Below are positions 1 through 9,804 of a stretch of 64,000 nt of DNA, one piece after another; within the stretch, counting starts at the first letter, position 1, and the number at the start of each line of letters is the position of its first letter. The notes under the pieces were generated by a model. It was given only the letters and a program-made list of their open reading frames with translations, was not told the DNA's origin and made no database searches. The DNA lies in NCBI RefSeq assembly GCF_017875955.1, contig NZ_JAGINK010000001.1, positions 4,370,501 to 4,434,500 of the forward strand. The letters are read 5' to 3'. The position numbers and the translations under genes were made by a program. The stretch comes from Pseudomonas sp. BP8 (GTDB lineage: Bacteria > Pseudomonadota > Gammaproteobacteria > Pseudomonadales > Pseudomonadaceae).

Positions 1-1374
1 ATTCATGGTGGCCTCTACCGATCCGGTCAGCCCCTCCTGAATCTTGCCGGTTGCCTGGCGGAACGCTTCTGCCATGGAGCTAGCCGCTTTCTCGACTACT
101 AGCCCCATCTGTTGCTCCAGCGTTTTGGAAGTGTCCAGCATACTGTCCATTGTGCCACGCACCGTTGAGCCGAATTCCTGAGCGGCATCCTGCATGTTCT
201 CGGCGATCTGCTCAGATTTGCTACTCACAACATGGGCAGACTCCGTCAATGCGGCATTAGTGAGATCAACCGAACGGCCGAATTCCTGTGCGCCCTCATG
301 CATGGTAGTCATAACGCTCTTCACGCCCTCAGCAAGCTGGCCGGAGAGAGTTTCCATGTGCTGTTGCAACTGCGGTACCGCGCTAATGGCCTGGTCGCGC
401 ATCGTGACAAATGTACCGAGATGCTCCTCAAGCACTCCAACCTGTCTTTGGTTGGCTTGCAATACTGGCTCCAATTGGCCGATGGCCATAGGAATGCTCT
501 GGCAATGACCCTCAATGGTGCCGATAGACTGCTCCGAAGTGGATAGAGAACGACTAATGGCTTCATTGGCTGTTGCGGTCCGCTCCAGCTCGTTGATCGC
601 AAGCTCGATGCGCGCCTCCAGCGATTCAACGTGCTGTTTGTAGAGCTCCTGCCACTCATTCATCTTAACGACTGACTCATTCAGCGCCTTGAAGTTATCG
701 CCAAACTGCTCCACCAAGTGTTTGTTGAAATCCTGAATCACCTGACGAAGTGCTTCGATCACCGTCTCTGTGGCTGACTTGGCCAGCATCTCGCCAAACT
801 GATTGAGCTGTACGAAAAGCTTGTCCTGAAACTCGCGATGGGTGCGATCTAGGGCGCTGCGAAAATCGCTAACGTCGCTACGCATCAGCTTAAGTTGGCC
901 CGCCACCGAACCTTCCTCATTACCAGCAAGCGAATGGTTAAGTCCTTCCAGCAGCTTGACCTGCTGGATCAGCACGCCGTGGATATGCTCTGGAGTGATA
1001 CTATCCGGCAGCTCAGAGCGGCTCCGAGCCGGAGCAAACCAATAGGCATCCAGTGCCTTGAGGACGATGGAAAGGGTCATACCAACAAGACTCGTGATGA
1101 AGGCCGTGCGCAGTCCATCCAGCAAACCCTCAATACTGCCCTTAATGTCATGGGCATCAAAGCCCAGCAAACCGATCACGATGCCGACAAAAGTCCCCAG
1201 AATGCCCAGTGAGACAAGCACTGCCGGTGCGTGCTCCAGAAACAGCCCTCGCCTGCCGCTCTTTCCTTGGCGCACTGCCATCGCAACAATGCCGAGCATT
1301 AGCCAGATAAAGATCTCAGTCACAGCGCTTGCCGAGGCAGAAGTCAGCACGCTCTCGAGAAAACTCCCAATCAT
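1..1374 (-). CDS. zorA: ZorA-like MotA/ExbB-family motor protein (3' part beyond window)
   Basis: The reading frame is open from an ATG at 1374 to the window edge (458 codons), so the C-terminus is missing. The N-terminus has three hydrophobic segments (about residues 18-35, 49-70 and 88-109) with the glycine-rich TFVGIVIGLLG stretch and the LRTAFITSLVGMTLSI stretch typical of MotA/TolQ/ExbB proton-channel subunits. A long polar, Gln/Glu-rich, coiled-coil-like tail follows. That layout is known for ZorA of Zorya anti-phage systems, where ZorA with ZorB forms a proton-driven motor in the inner membrane. A GGAG lies 7 nt before the ATG. zorB and the effectors would lie left of position 1 and cannot be seen, so another MotA/ExbB-type membrane protein remains possible. 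Confidence 0.62.
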   Translation of the reverse strand, partial: MIGSFLESVLTSASASAVTEIFIWLMLGIVAMAVRQGKSGRRGLFLEHAPAVLVSLGILGTFVGIVIGLLGFDAHDIKGSIEGLLDGLRTAFITSLVGMTLSIVLKALDAYWFAPARSRSELPDSITPEHIHGVLIQQVKLLEGLNHSLAGNEEGSVAGQLKLMRSDVSDFRSALDRTHREFQDKLFVQLNQFGEMLAKSATETVIEALRQVIQDFNKHLVEQFGDNFKALNESVVKMNEWQELYKQHVESLEARIELAINELERTATANEAISRSLSTSEQSIGTIEGHCQSIPMAIGQLEPVLQANQRQVGVLEEHLGTFVTMRDQAISAVPQLQQHMETLSGQLAEGVKSVMTTMHEGAQEFGRSVDLTNAALTESAHVVSSKSEQIAENMQDAAQEFGSTVRGTMDSMLDTSKTLEQQMGLVVEKAASSMAEAFRQATGKIQEGLTGSVEATMN

Positions 1375-2475
1375 TCAATTACTCCAATGTCGAACGCTGG
1401 ATCTTTGCGGAACACCTTAACTACCCCTATCGGATCAAGTAACTTAAACCGTGGCAACACGCTGACAGCCATCTTCCTTCGCTGCAGCCAGCTAGGATGG
1501 ACCACCTCACTCACTCGTAGCTCTCCCAACGCTGCTCACTGCCGGGTGGGCCATCCAATGCTAAAACGAGTGTCAAACAATCGAGGCAAATCCAGAAAGG
1601 GCATGAAGCAGCATTTAACGCGCCGGGGCTTTGGAGCATCATCCCTGGAACACCCCGAAGTGCCATCATTTTGCAATGCCAGTCACCTTATCCCCTGGGA
1701 GGGTATCGGTAAAGCCAAGCCCCCACCTTTTATCGCTAATTTCAGGTCGTAGGCACGCGCTCATCCGTAATGGGGTAACTATGCTCGGAGACTCGCATTA
1801 GAGAGGCGATAAACGGCATGCCCTCCATTCGCTACCACCAAGGGGCCACCACTTTCCACCATCGATATTTGTCTCAACGAGGGGTACGAACTTCGGTTGA
1901 GCCGCCCCTCAAACCGGCCTTAGAAAGAAGCCTCGAAGCGCCGCCGTTAGCAGCTCCCAAGAGACCCTAATCTTCAAAGTGTCGCCGCTCGATGGTGACG
2001 AGGGCTCTCTAACCTCATGCCCCTATTACACCAGCTACACCGTACTGTGCAGCCCTGCAGCAACCTAATCGCTCAGCCGAGCCTTAGGCCAACCTGCGCC
2101 CCTTTCCTTTTCCAGAAAAGAGACAAGCGCCCCCAATGCTGCTGCGACCCCAATTGGCAAGGCTTTGCGGCACCTCCCTTCGTGACAATGGGTGACAAAC
2201 GCCGATGTCACCAGCAGTGGTGGTGATGGTGCCGCAGATGAGGAAATGCTCTGTACCTGGTCGAAAATCAGGCGTGCCCCGGTCATCCAATCGCAGCGTT
2301 CACCTGGCTAAGGATCTCGAAGCGCTGGTCTCGTCAGCCAGTTCAGCCGCCACCGCCAACAGTGCTAATGAGACCAACTCATGAGATGCCCTCGCTCCCG
2401 TTCGTGATTAACCGCCAGTCCCGCTTCAGTGGACATTCTCAAAGATCGCAGGGGCTTTGAATCTTGGCGGGATCA
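1375..2475. other. gene-poor island debris
   Basis: No convincing gene is visible between zorA and the integrase remnant. The short open frames here have neither a plausible ribosome site nor a family signature, and the text reads like decayed mobile DNA. It may hold the zorA promoter close to 1375-1450, but no clear -35/-10 pair stands out. Confidence 0.5.
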
Positions 2476-2639
2476 AGTGAGGGGAAGATCGGTAATTTTT
2501 GGAGAACGGCTATACAACTGCGCGAAGTTCAAGGACCGCCACATCCATTGTTGGAATAGCAGAGTACTCCCCTCCCCTACCCGGTCGGAGCTCGGCGCTC
2601 TATCGGTCCTGCCGTAGGGCGCATTGCCGGTGTGTTCAG

Positions 2640-3033
2640 GACGGTACAATAGGTAGACGCTCAGGGGTATCACCGCCGCGTTGGATCATTGCCAGTGAAG
2701 AGGTGAAGATCGCGCTGCAGTTAGCTCGTCATGCGTCGTCGACCCGTAGCCGCAACTTGCTGGCCCGTGATGAAAGCTATGCCGTATTCCCGCAACAGAT
2801 CGTACTTCCCGCCCGCGAAACACTGCACGAACTCGGGTTGAAAAAGTTCTGTGAACCACCAGAGTTTACGTTCGCAAGCGTTATCAGCAAATCACGGGCC
2901 ACGCCGCACCAGTCTATGGTGCCCCCTTTTCGCAGACCGCGACCTCGATCAATATGCGCGCCGACAGATCAACCTTGGGCTTGGGCATAATCGGATCGAT
3001 GTAGCTTCGGCGTACATTGGGGGCAGAGCATGA
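2640..3033 (+). pseudogene. C-terminal remnant of a tyrosine integrase
   Basis: Pieces of a Pseudomonas island-type tyrosine recombinase appear in successive frames. They are a segment with LLARDESYAVFPQQ and ARETLHELGLKKF, then RYQQITGHAAPVYGAPF, then ADRDLDQYARRQINLGLGHN followed by RIDVASAYIGG. The last contains the LGHxRxD...YIGG box around the catalytic tyrosine of this family. The second and third pieces are separated by a one-base shift at a T-run near 2929-2932, and earlier parts of the protein are unreadable. An ATG at 3030 overlaps the stop but opens only an 18-codon frame. The gene is dead; it probably once mobilised part of the island. Confidence 0.7.
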
Positions 3034-3222
3034 GTAAGATCTTCGATGTGACGCTGCCCCTGAGCCAGATGAAGCACGTGCGTTGACTTCCCACCCGTTA
3101 CTTAAAGACTATTCCGAGAGACCCGGCATCAACTATTGGCTTTCCGCCCGATTGTTGCGGGGGCGATCAGGGAATGGCCGAGAAATTCTGATCTGGCAGC
3201 CCGAGATGATATGGCATCCCCT

Positions 3223-4533
3223 TCAGAGTAGACCGAGAGAACATAGATAGCTTCTTACCTCTCCCATACCTCTGCTGGCCACACCTATCAAATAATCACG
3301 GGAATGTCGGTGGAGTGGTAACGGGCCTGATTGACGCACCCATTTCGCGACATCCTCTGCGGGCAATCTGCGGGCTGCCAGGATCATGGCCATCAGGTCA
3401 TCTCTGGCATTCGCATCCCGAATTACTGAAGTCAGATCCGCTCCTTTGGCATGGTACGCGGTGCCGTCCGCCATCCCAGCAGCGTGGAACGAGGCGCGTC
3501 GGATGATGCACGGCACGCACTTACCACACTGCTGGTGTGTCCGCTTCCACTTACCACACGATACCGTTTCCGATGCCAGGATTCTCAAGTTCTCTTGATC
3601 TAAGCACCCTGAAAGCATCTCTCCCTTAGTTTGAAGCGCGTACGGATTCTCGACTCGTACAGGCAGGCCGACCGTATCCAGGATTTGCTGGAATAGACCC
3701 AAAAAATGTGGGTGAGTCGTCCTGGTACTCAACGCGCCAATGCGGCGAGCAGTCATTGGAGGATTCAGCGCAATGAGCCCGTTCTCGGGAACGAAGAGTT
3801 CTACTGGTGTGCCAGTGACTCGTAGCTGCGCCAGTGTGGCCCCAACCAATGCACCATATGCGAGGAAATTGAAGCTTCGAGTCCGCATCTGCACATCGGT
3901 TTTTCTCCCAGTCAAGGACACCGGATTTGCCACCGCCGCGAATCTTGAGACCTCCACCGGAAGATGATCCCGAACCATGATTTGCTTTTCCGAGTCACCT
4001 CGATATGCATGACTTATCAGCAATGGGCGCCTGCCCCCTGCTAATAAATTCAACGCTCCAATGCCGCTATCCATACCACCCGAGAACAAACTGACGCAAT
4101 CGTGGCCAGCCATGACGGTGATGCGCCCACGGTTCTGAGACGTGAGCTGCCTGGGTCCGTCAGGCAATAGGATGATCTCCCAAAGATCGCCGCTTAAGAA
4201 ATGCAGAGCCTTCTGTAAAAGCGGTATCGCGGTTTTCCAAAGTTGCGGATCAGCGATAGGGATGAATAAACGAAGGTTCCGTGCCCAACCATCATCAGCC
4301 TCTGCTTTATCGACAAAGGTATCTGCGGCTGTTACAGCCATGGCTATGGTCAACAGGTCGAATCCGGTTCTACTGACCGGAGCACCCAAACGCCTCACCG
4401 CAGCGCGAACCGGCCCCCCGATAGAGCAAGTGCCCCGCGCCGGTGGGCGACTGCCGTACATCAATACGGGAATTCCATTAGCCGTTAGCGAGCGAAGCTG
4501 ATCCGCTTCGTGATGGAAAAAGAGGTCTGTCAC
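3223..4533 (-). CDS. qatC: QatC, QueC-like protein of the Qat defence system
   Basis: This 436-residue protein has the PP-loop ATP pyrophosphatase motif SGGMDS at about residues 151-156. It also has a C-terminal zinc cluster, Cys326, Cys336, Cys339 and Cys342 (CGKCVPC), as in QueC 7-cyano-7-deazaguanine synthases. The N-terminal ~140 residues are an extension not found in housekeeping QueC. I take the start as GTG at 4533, because GTGA overlaps the qatB stop by 4 bp; an in-frame ATG at 4560 would lie deeper inside qatB. In Qat systems this protein acts with the KAP ATPase QatA and QatB, and its chemistry is not settled. The usual TatD-like qatD is not found downstream. Confidence 0.85.
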   Translation of the reverse strand: MTDLFFHHEADQLRSLTANGIPVLMYGSRPPARGTCSIGGPVRAAVRRLGAPVSRTGFDLLTIAMAVTAADTFVDKAEADDGWARNLRLFIPIADPQLWKTAIPLLQKALHFLSGDLWEIILLPDGPRQLTSQNRGRITVMAGHDCVSLFSGGMDSGIGALNLLAGGRRPLLISHAYRGDSEKQIMVRDHLPVEVSRFAAVANPVSLTGRKTDVQMRTRSFNFLAYGALVGATLAQLRVTGTPVELFVPENGLIALNPPMTARRIGALSTRTTHPHFLGLFQQILDTVGLPVRVENPYALQTKGEMLSGCLDQENLRILASETVSCGKWKRTHQQCGKCVPCIIRRASFHAAGMADGTAYHAKGADLTSVIRDANARDDLMAMILAARRLPAEDVAKWVRQSGPLPLHRHSRDYLIGVASRGMGEVRSYLCSLGLL

Positions 4534-5282
4534 TCTTGGTACGCCTCCCATTCTCTCCACACTTCGCGGATGGCGGCCATCTGGATTTTTTCAATTTGAG
4601 TGCTGGAGAGGGCTTTCAGACTGCCTCCAAACAAGGGACGCATGTGCTTGTCAGTCACCGACTCAACGAGGGAGTACAGCTCCTTTTCGGCCTGCTCGAC
4701 TTGGCCAGGTGATTCAGCTTTTGCGAACGCATCGTTCGAATCGAGCACCACTTGCCCAAACACGCATTTGGTGACGTACACCAGCATCATCTGTACAAGC
4801 ATCTCGTCAGTGATGCTCGCGAAATCAAACTCTTGGTAACCCTCTAGGCATTGAGAGAGCGCCTCGTTCATCGCAACCCGAACGCGATCAGAATCGCCGT
4901 CCTCGGTGGCAAGCACCTGCACGAGCATGTCGATAGCAATGTCCGTGTCCTGGCCGTTCAACGCAGCGAGATCCAGCCCCGGCGGGGATTGCCCTTCCCT
5001 CAGTGTGGCCATCGCACCAAATAAGGCTCCACCAGCTCCGGCCATGGAGCCAAACCGGGCAGGACCAATGGCACTGCCGCCGGTTGCACCGCCTGCATAG
5101 CTGCTTATCGCAGACCGAAGGTAATCACCGTCGCCTGTTGAGACGAATCTCCCCAGATTTGTACGGAAGTCTTTAAATCGCTGCGGAGGAGCTTCCGGTG
5201 CCTGCTGCCCCTCGGTGTCCACCCATCCTGGCACAAACGGAGAATTGCCCCCAGGCCCTTTGCTTGACGTAGAGGTTCCCAT
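4530..5282 (-). CDS. qatB: QatB, Qat anti-phage system protein
   Basis: This 250-residue protein starts MGTSTSSKGPGGNSPFVPGW, a Gly/Ser/Pro-rich N-terminus that I recognise as typical of QatB. A glycine-rich stretch near residues 61-90 (YAGGATGGSAIG) precedes a helical C-terminal half. No catalytic motif is visible, and the family has no firm biochemical role. The ATG at 5282 overlaps the qatA stop (TAATG), so I prefer it to upstream in-frame starts inside qatA. The end overlaps the GTG of qatC, which implies a co-translated qatABC operon. Confidence 0.83.
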   Translation of the reverse strand: MGTSTSSKGPGGNSPFVPGWVDTEGQQAPEAPPQRFKDFRTNLGRFVSTGDGDYLRSAISSYAGGATGGSAIGPARFGSMAGAGGALFGAMATLREGQSPPGLDLAALNGQDTDIAIDMLVQVLATEDGDSDRVRVAMNEALSQCLEGYQEFDFASITDEMLVQMMLVYVTKCVFGQVVLDSNDAFAKAESPGQVEQAEKELYSLVESVTDKHMRPLFGGSLKALSSTQIEKIQMAAIREVWREWEAYQE

Positions 5283-7078
5283 TATTTCTTCTCCCGCTCC
5301 TTGTACCAGCTCGCGCCCTTGAGCTTGCTGCTGAGCCAAGGCCGAATTTTGTCCGGCATAACGGTGTGAATGAAGTCCGACAGCAGTGCACCGGCTTCTG
5401 GCGATTTTTCGGCAAGCAGCTGCGCACCGTCGAAGCCAATAGGCTTGCTTGTCCACTCAGAATGCGACCGCATCGATTCAATTAACTGGGTCATGACGGC
5501 CGCGTGCTCACCACCGGATATGGTTTGTAGAGCAGCTTTTGCAGAAGGTGACGAAGTGTTGGACGTCCGTTTGAGCACAGCAAGCGCTTCAGCCGCATCA
5601 GCAGAAAGACCTGCGCGCAATACCCGTAAGGGAGTGGTTTCCCTACTCAGATAAACGACCGGACGAAGGTCTACAGTCGAAAGCTGCGGTTCGAGCCTGA
5701 TCCAGTCTCGCACGAAGTCTACTTTGGTCCATAAATCCGGACAAGCCTGCGCAAATTTCTCGGGGTCTTCTAGTAGTACCTCCAGTTCGGCCAACACTTC
5801 AGGTTTACCGCCGGCAGCACCATTTATCATAGAGTAAAGATGGGCGACCGCTTTCTCCTCCATGCAACGCTCAAAAAGAGCTACCTTGGCGATTAGGGCC
5901 TCGTTTACAGGCATTTCACGCAGTGCTGCTACCCGTACCCTCATTCGGACGACGTTGAGCATACGCTTCACAATTCTGGGGTTACCCAACACGGAGCTGG
6001 AGCTTGCGAGCATTGGTGCAATTCGATCAGCAATCGGCAAAGCTTCGGCAACTTCCACTGGCACACTAGAGCCCAGCAGCTCCAAGGCCCTCTCTGTGCT
6101 GATGGGCTCGTCTCTCCATGCCTTGCGCAAGTTATCTTCAAGTCCGACTCTCAAGGCCTCGATGCGCTCGCCAGGTACCTTGTTACCGGCCGAGGCAAAA
6201 AGCATGAATAGGTAAGCCCGAACCTCCTGAACGCCCAACCTTGGCACACGAACAGGAACTTGAATAAGCTTGTCCAAGTAATCAGTGACATGACGATCAC
6301 CAGGATCTTTGAAGTGTTCACTGACCGAATGGCGAACCATTTCCTCATCTGCCGCCACGACAAAAGCCGTATGGTTCATGAAGAGGAATAGACGCAGAGC
6401 CTCCAAGGTATGGATCGTCTGCTTGGGCAAACAGCGATCTAAGTTGTCGACAAAAACGACCAACGTTTTGTCGAGACCGATGAGGACATCTGAAAACTCC
6501 TTCCGGAACGCCTCAATCTGTTTGGGGGGAGTTTGCTGCTTTTCTGGGCCAAGCAGCCCAGTAAAGCTGTCCTTCGCCTTACCTCCTTCATCTTTGAGAA
6601 TTCCTAACGAGTCATTATCCGCTTCACCGGAAAAGAGCTTCCCCAGAGCTTCCACCCCTTTCGCCCCAAAACCGAAAGCAGGCATACCAAAAGCAAGCGC
6701 TCCGCCTTCGACCATGAGACCAAGCATTCGCATCTTGTTAGCCCGCGCAAAAAGCTTCTTCGCCTCAGGTAGAAAGCTGGTTTCTTCGGCAGCGTCGATA
6801 AGGGTGGAGGCGATGACCTCCATCAGCGCGGCGCGGGAGTCGTCGAAGCCCTGATACAACCAGGCGTCAAAACGAACGACGACGAATTCAGATGCTCCCT
6901 GAGGGGGCTTCAGTCCATGCTCGATCAGGTTGAGCAGCGTGGACTTCCCAGTACCCCAGGAACCGAACACGCCTACTGTAACCGGACGCATGGACGGATC
7001 ACGGATGACGTCCACAACCAGATCCGCCACTTCTGAGTAATTCAGAAAATCGTTTTTTGTATCGACATCAGCCCACAT
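5282..7078 (-). CDS. qatA: QatA, KAP-family P-loop ATPase of the Qat defence system
   Basis: This 598-residue KAP NTPase has its Walker A at residues 37-46 (GVFGSWGTGK) and its Walker B at about 215-226 (TLVVFVDNLDRC). A hydrophobic insertion at about 127-150 lies between them, as KAP proteins often carry a membrane-associated segment there. A strong AAGGAGG lies 5 nt before the ATG at 7078. It is the first gene of qatABC. The 170 bp upstream (7079-7248) must hold the promoter and end at the IS66 insertion, so the element may have altered expression of this locus. The family assignment is firm; what triggers QatA is not known to me. Confidence 0.87.
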   Translation of the reverse strand: MWADVDTKNDFLNYSEVADLVVDVIRDPSMRPVTVGVFGSWGTGKSTLLNLIEHGLKPPQGASEFVVVRFDAWLYQGFDDSRAALMEVIASTLIDAAEETSFLPEAKKLFARANKMRMLGLMVEGGALAFGMPAFGFGAKGVEALGKLFSGEADNDSLGILKDEGGKAKDSFTGLLGPEKQQTPPKQIEAFRKEFSDVLIGLDKTLVVFVDNLDRCLPKQTIHTLEALRLFLFMNHTAFVVAADEEMVRHSVSEHFKDPGDRHVTDYLDKLIQVPVRVPRLGVQEVRAYLFMLFASAGNKVPGERIEALRVGLEDNLRKAWRDEPISTERALELLGSSVPVEVAEALPIADRIAPMLASSSSVLGNPRIVKRMLNVVRMRVRVAALREMPVNEALIAKVALFERCMEEKAVAHLYSMINGAAGGKPEVLAELEVLLEDPEKFAQACPDLWTKVDFVRDWIRLEPQLSTVDLRPVVYLSRETTPLRVLRAGLSADAAEALAVLKRTSNTSSPSAKAALQTISGGEHAAVMTQLIESMRSHSEWTSKPIGFDGAQLLAEKSPEAGALLSDFIHTVMPDKIRPWLSSKLKGASWYKEREKK

Positions 7079-7250
7079 CTGAGCCTCCTTGCTTGCGGAC
7101 CATCCCTCGCTTACGAGCTGGACTTTCTGCCACAGACACGCAGCATCGCCTTCATATCCCTATCATTCGCTAAAAAGCGATTCAGTGCCACTATTTCGAC
7201 ATCTAGTGAATAACGCCCCTTCCTATCAGTCAGTCGGGCCGTAACGTCCC

Positions 7251-7272
7251 GTAAGCGTCCGGTTAAGTCACC
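7251..7272 (+). repeat. IS66 left terminal inverted repeat
   Basis: Begins GTAAGCGTCCGG and matches the inverted sequence at 10201-10222 at 18 of 22 positions. The stop codon of the nucleotidyltransferase gene (complement of 7263-7265) lies within it. Confidence 0.85.
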
Positions 7273-7847
7273 TTGACGCAAGGGCTGGGAGGTAGCTCCG
7301 AGAGCGTAAGCATTGGCCAGACCTTCAACCAGTTTTTGGACGTGACGCGGTCTTGATAGATAGCATTTTTATCCGTAGCGAACCTTCCTGCTGGCCGGAT
7401 TATCAAGTCGAAAAGATCATCAAAGCCCAACGGTGCAGCGATTTCATATGTGCCGTCCTCCCGCAGTCTTATCGCTAGCGCTGTGGCAGTTTCTGGCCAG
7501 TAACGCATTGCATCGGTCGCCGACTGATAGGGCTCGTCGCCGTTCTGAATATGCATTCTCGCTTGGTTTTTCACAGACCACAGTACGTTCGGGTCTAGGT
7601 CTCTGAGGACTGCCTCCAGCGCTTCATCTTGCTCGGGTGTGCAACGTGTTGCATCAAACCAGATGATATCAACGTCTGTTGTGACCGTTGTTGAGCTGCG
7701 ACCGTGCAGATGATCCCAAACCGCGTTCCGGACGAAACCTGCTCCTATCCAGCAGTCGGGCAAGTTCAAGGAACGCACTATTTCGAGCATTCTTCGCCGA
7801 ATGTGGTCATCCGAAATAATGGCTTGGATTGTCGAGCTATTGTCCAC
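7263..7847 (-). CDS. Nucleotidyltransferase-family protein carried by the IS66 element
   Basis: The protein resembles the NTP_transf_6 (DUF925) branch of polymerase-beta-like nucleotidyltransferases. GAGFVRN is at about residues 35-41, and the metal-binding DVD at 58-60 precedes IIWF. Its biochemical role is not established. I choose GTG at 7847 (194 residues) because GGGGTGA lies about 8 nt upstream and family members start close to this point. An in-frame start at 7913 would overlap tnpC. The gene begins 22 bp after the tnpC stop on the same strand, and its own stop codon lies inside the terminal inverted repeat. It therefore appears to be co-transcribed cargo. Confidence 0.78.
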   Translation of the reverse strand: MDNSSTIQAIISDDHIRRRMLEIVRSLNLPDCWIGAGFVRNAVWDHLHGRSSTTVTTDVDIIWFDATRCTPEQDEALEAVLRDLDPNVLWSVKNQARMHIQNGDEPYQSATDAMRYWPETATALAIRLREDGTYEIAAPLGFDDLFDLIIRPAGRFATDKNAIYQDRVTSKNWLKVWPMLTLSELPPSPCVKVT

Positions 7848-7869
7848 TTGGAAGATCACCCCGTTGAAG

Positions 7870-9405
7870 CTAAGCCTGTACCCACTGATGCGGCAGCAAT
7901 TGCCCAATCTCACTGGCCCGCTGTGTCGGCAGCCGCGTCAGCACATCTTTGAGATAGGCATACGGATCATGCCCATTCATGCGTGCCGATTGGATCAAAC
8001 TCATGATGGCCGCCGCCCGCTTACCGCTGCGCAGCGACCCGGCAAACAACCAGTTCGAGCGTCCGAGCGCCCATGGCCGTATCTGGTTTTCGACTTGATT
8101 GTTGTCGATAGGCACAGCTCCATCGTCCAGGTAGCGCGTCAGCGCTACCCAGCGTTTCAGGCTGTAGTCGAGGGCTTTGGCCGCGGCTGATCCGTTGGGC
8201 ACTAGGTCGCGCTGGGCCAACATCCACTCATGCAGTGTTTTGCTGATCGGTACCGCTAACTCCTGACGTATTCGCCACCGATCTTCATCGGTCATGTCCC
8301 GCGCTTTGCGTTCGATCTCATATAAACCGCCAATCGAGTGCAGCGCCTGTTCGACCAACTGGCTTTTGTTCGCGACATGCAGATCGAAAAACTTGTGACG
8401 GGCGTGGGCCATGCAGCCGATTTCTGTAATGCCTTGCTCAAAACCAGCTTTGTAGCCAGCGAAGTCGTCGCAGACCAACTTGCCATTCCACTTGCCCAAG
8501 AAGTTACGCGCGTGTTCGCCGGCACGGCTTGGGCTGAAGTCATACACAACTGCTTTCAGTGCCGAGAACGGCGTGCTGCTGTAGGCCCAGACGTAGGCCC
8601 GGTGAGTTTTCTTCTCGCCCGGCGCAAGCATCTGCACGGGCGTTTCATCAGCATGAATCACGCCCTGCTTCAGCACAGCTTCACGCAGAGCGTCGACCAG
8701 CGGCTGGAGCCGCACGCCGGTTTGTCCTACCCACTGGGCCAAGGTCGAGCGAGCAATTTCCAATCCGGCGCGGCCAAAGATCTTCTCCTGCCGGTACAGC
8801 GGCAAGTGATCGGCAAATTTGGCCACCATGACGTGGGCCAGCAAGCCTGCGGTCGGGATACCTTTGTCGATAATCTGCTCCGGCACCGGCGCCTGGATCA
8901 GTGTTTCGCACTGACGGCAGGCCCATTTGCCACACACATGTTGTTCGACCGTGAACACGCCTGGCGTGTAATCCAGCTTTTCGCTGACGTCTTCACCGAT
9001 GCGCTGAAGCTGGCAGCCACAAGCGCACTGGGTGTTTTCTGGTTTGTGACGAATCACAGTGCGTGGAAACTGCGGCGGCAATGAGGTACGTTTCGGCGAT
9101 TGCCGTGGCTCGGCCTGTGACGAAGCGGGAAGAAGCTGTTTCAGCTCGGCCTCGATAGCTTCAAGGTCTGTATCGAGCAGGTCATCCAGCAAGCTGCCTT
9201 GCGCCGGGCTGATTTGCTCGCTGCGCTTGGCAAACTTGTGGCGTTTGAGCAGGGCGATTTCGAACTTGAACTGTTCGATGAGGATTTCGTCGTTCTGGAT
9301 CTTCCGGCTCATCGCCTCGACTTGGGACTGCAACTGCAACGCCTGTGCCGCCAAGGCACGAAGCTGTTCCGGAGTCATCTGGTCGAGGTTGGGCGAAAAA
9401 GTCAT
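7870..9405 (-). CDS. tnpC: IS66 transposase TnpC
   Basis: This 511-residue DDE transposase starts at MTFSPNLDQMTPEQLRALA, with a coiled-coil Gln-rich N-terminus. A cysteine cluster (CACGC, then CGKWACRQC) follows, then the catalytic region with VIHADETPVQM, LVCDDFAGYKA and the NNQVENQIRPWALGRSNWLF block that carries the glutamate. Length and motif order are normal, so the catalytic subunit looks intact. A start 13 codons earlier at 9444 is possible but lacks the family's usual N-terminus. Confidence 0.93.
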   Translation of the reverse strand: MTFSPNLDQMTPEQLRALAAQALQLQSQVEAMSRKIQNDEILIEQFKFEIALLKRHKFAKRSEQISPAQGSLLDDLLDTDLEAIEAELKQLLPASSQAEPRQSPKRTSLPPQFPRTVIRHKPENTQCACGCQLQRIGEDVSEKLDYTPGVFTVEQHVCGKWACRQCETLIQAPVPEQIIDKGIPTAGLLAHVMVAKFADHLPLYRQEKIFGRAGLEIARSTLAQWVGQTGVRLQPLVDALREAVLKQGVIHADETPVQMLAPGEKKTHRAYVWAYSSTPFSALKAVVYDFSPSRAGEHARNFLGKWNGKLVCDDFAGYKAGFEQGITEIGCMAHARHKFFDLHVANKSQLVEQALHSIGGLYEIERKARDMTDEDRWRIRQELAVPISKTLHEWMLAQRDLVPNGSAAAKALDYSLKRWVALTRYLDDGAVPIDNNQVENQIRPWALGRSNWLFAGSLRSGKRAAAIMSLIQSARMNGHDPYAYLKDVLTRLPTQRASEIGQLLPHQWVQA

Positions 9406-9468
9406 GCCGCCGATTGTGCCAGAGCAGGCACGAAACGACGACAAGCAGACCGGCCAAATGGCCGGTGG

Positions 9469-9804
9469 TTAGAGCACCCTGATCACACCGCCAGAGCCGA
9501 CCCGCTGCCACGGCAGGCCCAATACCAACGCCTGAAGTTGTTCGCTTTCGAGTTCGACTTCACAGCCATGGCGAATGCCGGGCCAGTGAAACTTGCCTTG
9601 ATTCAGGCGCCGCGCTGCAAGCCAGACGCCCACGCCGTCATGCACCAGCACTTTCATTCGATTAGCCCGGCGATTGGCGAACAGATAAGCGCAGTGCGGC
9701 TTCGCCGCACCGAACACCGTGATCACTCGGGCCAATTCCGTTTCGGTGCCGGCGCGCATGTCCATCGGCTCGGTGGCCAGCCAGATCGCATCGATGCGGA
9801 TCAT
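9469..9804 (-). CDS. tnpB: IS66 accessory protein TnpB (Orf2)
   Basis: This 111-residue protein has the family core: MDMRAGTETELARV, then PHCAYLFANRRANRMKVLVH and the VWLAARRLNQGKFHWP block. It is required for transposition with TnpA and TnpC in IS66 elements. Its ATG at 9804 overlaps the tnpA stop, as is usual for coupled translation in this family. It looks intact. Confidence 0.92.
   Translation of the reverse strand: MIRIDAIWLATEPMDMRAGTETELARVITVFGAAKPHCAYLFANRRANRMKVLVHDGVGVWLAARRLNQGKFHWPGIRHGCEVELESEQLQALVLGLPWQRVGSGGVIRVL

Noticed and set aside
1387..2290. several 60-120-codon open frames on both strands
   Set aside because: No consistent codon bias, motif or start signal; they probably arise by chance in decayed DNA.
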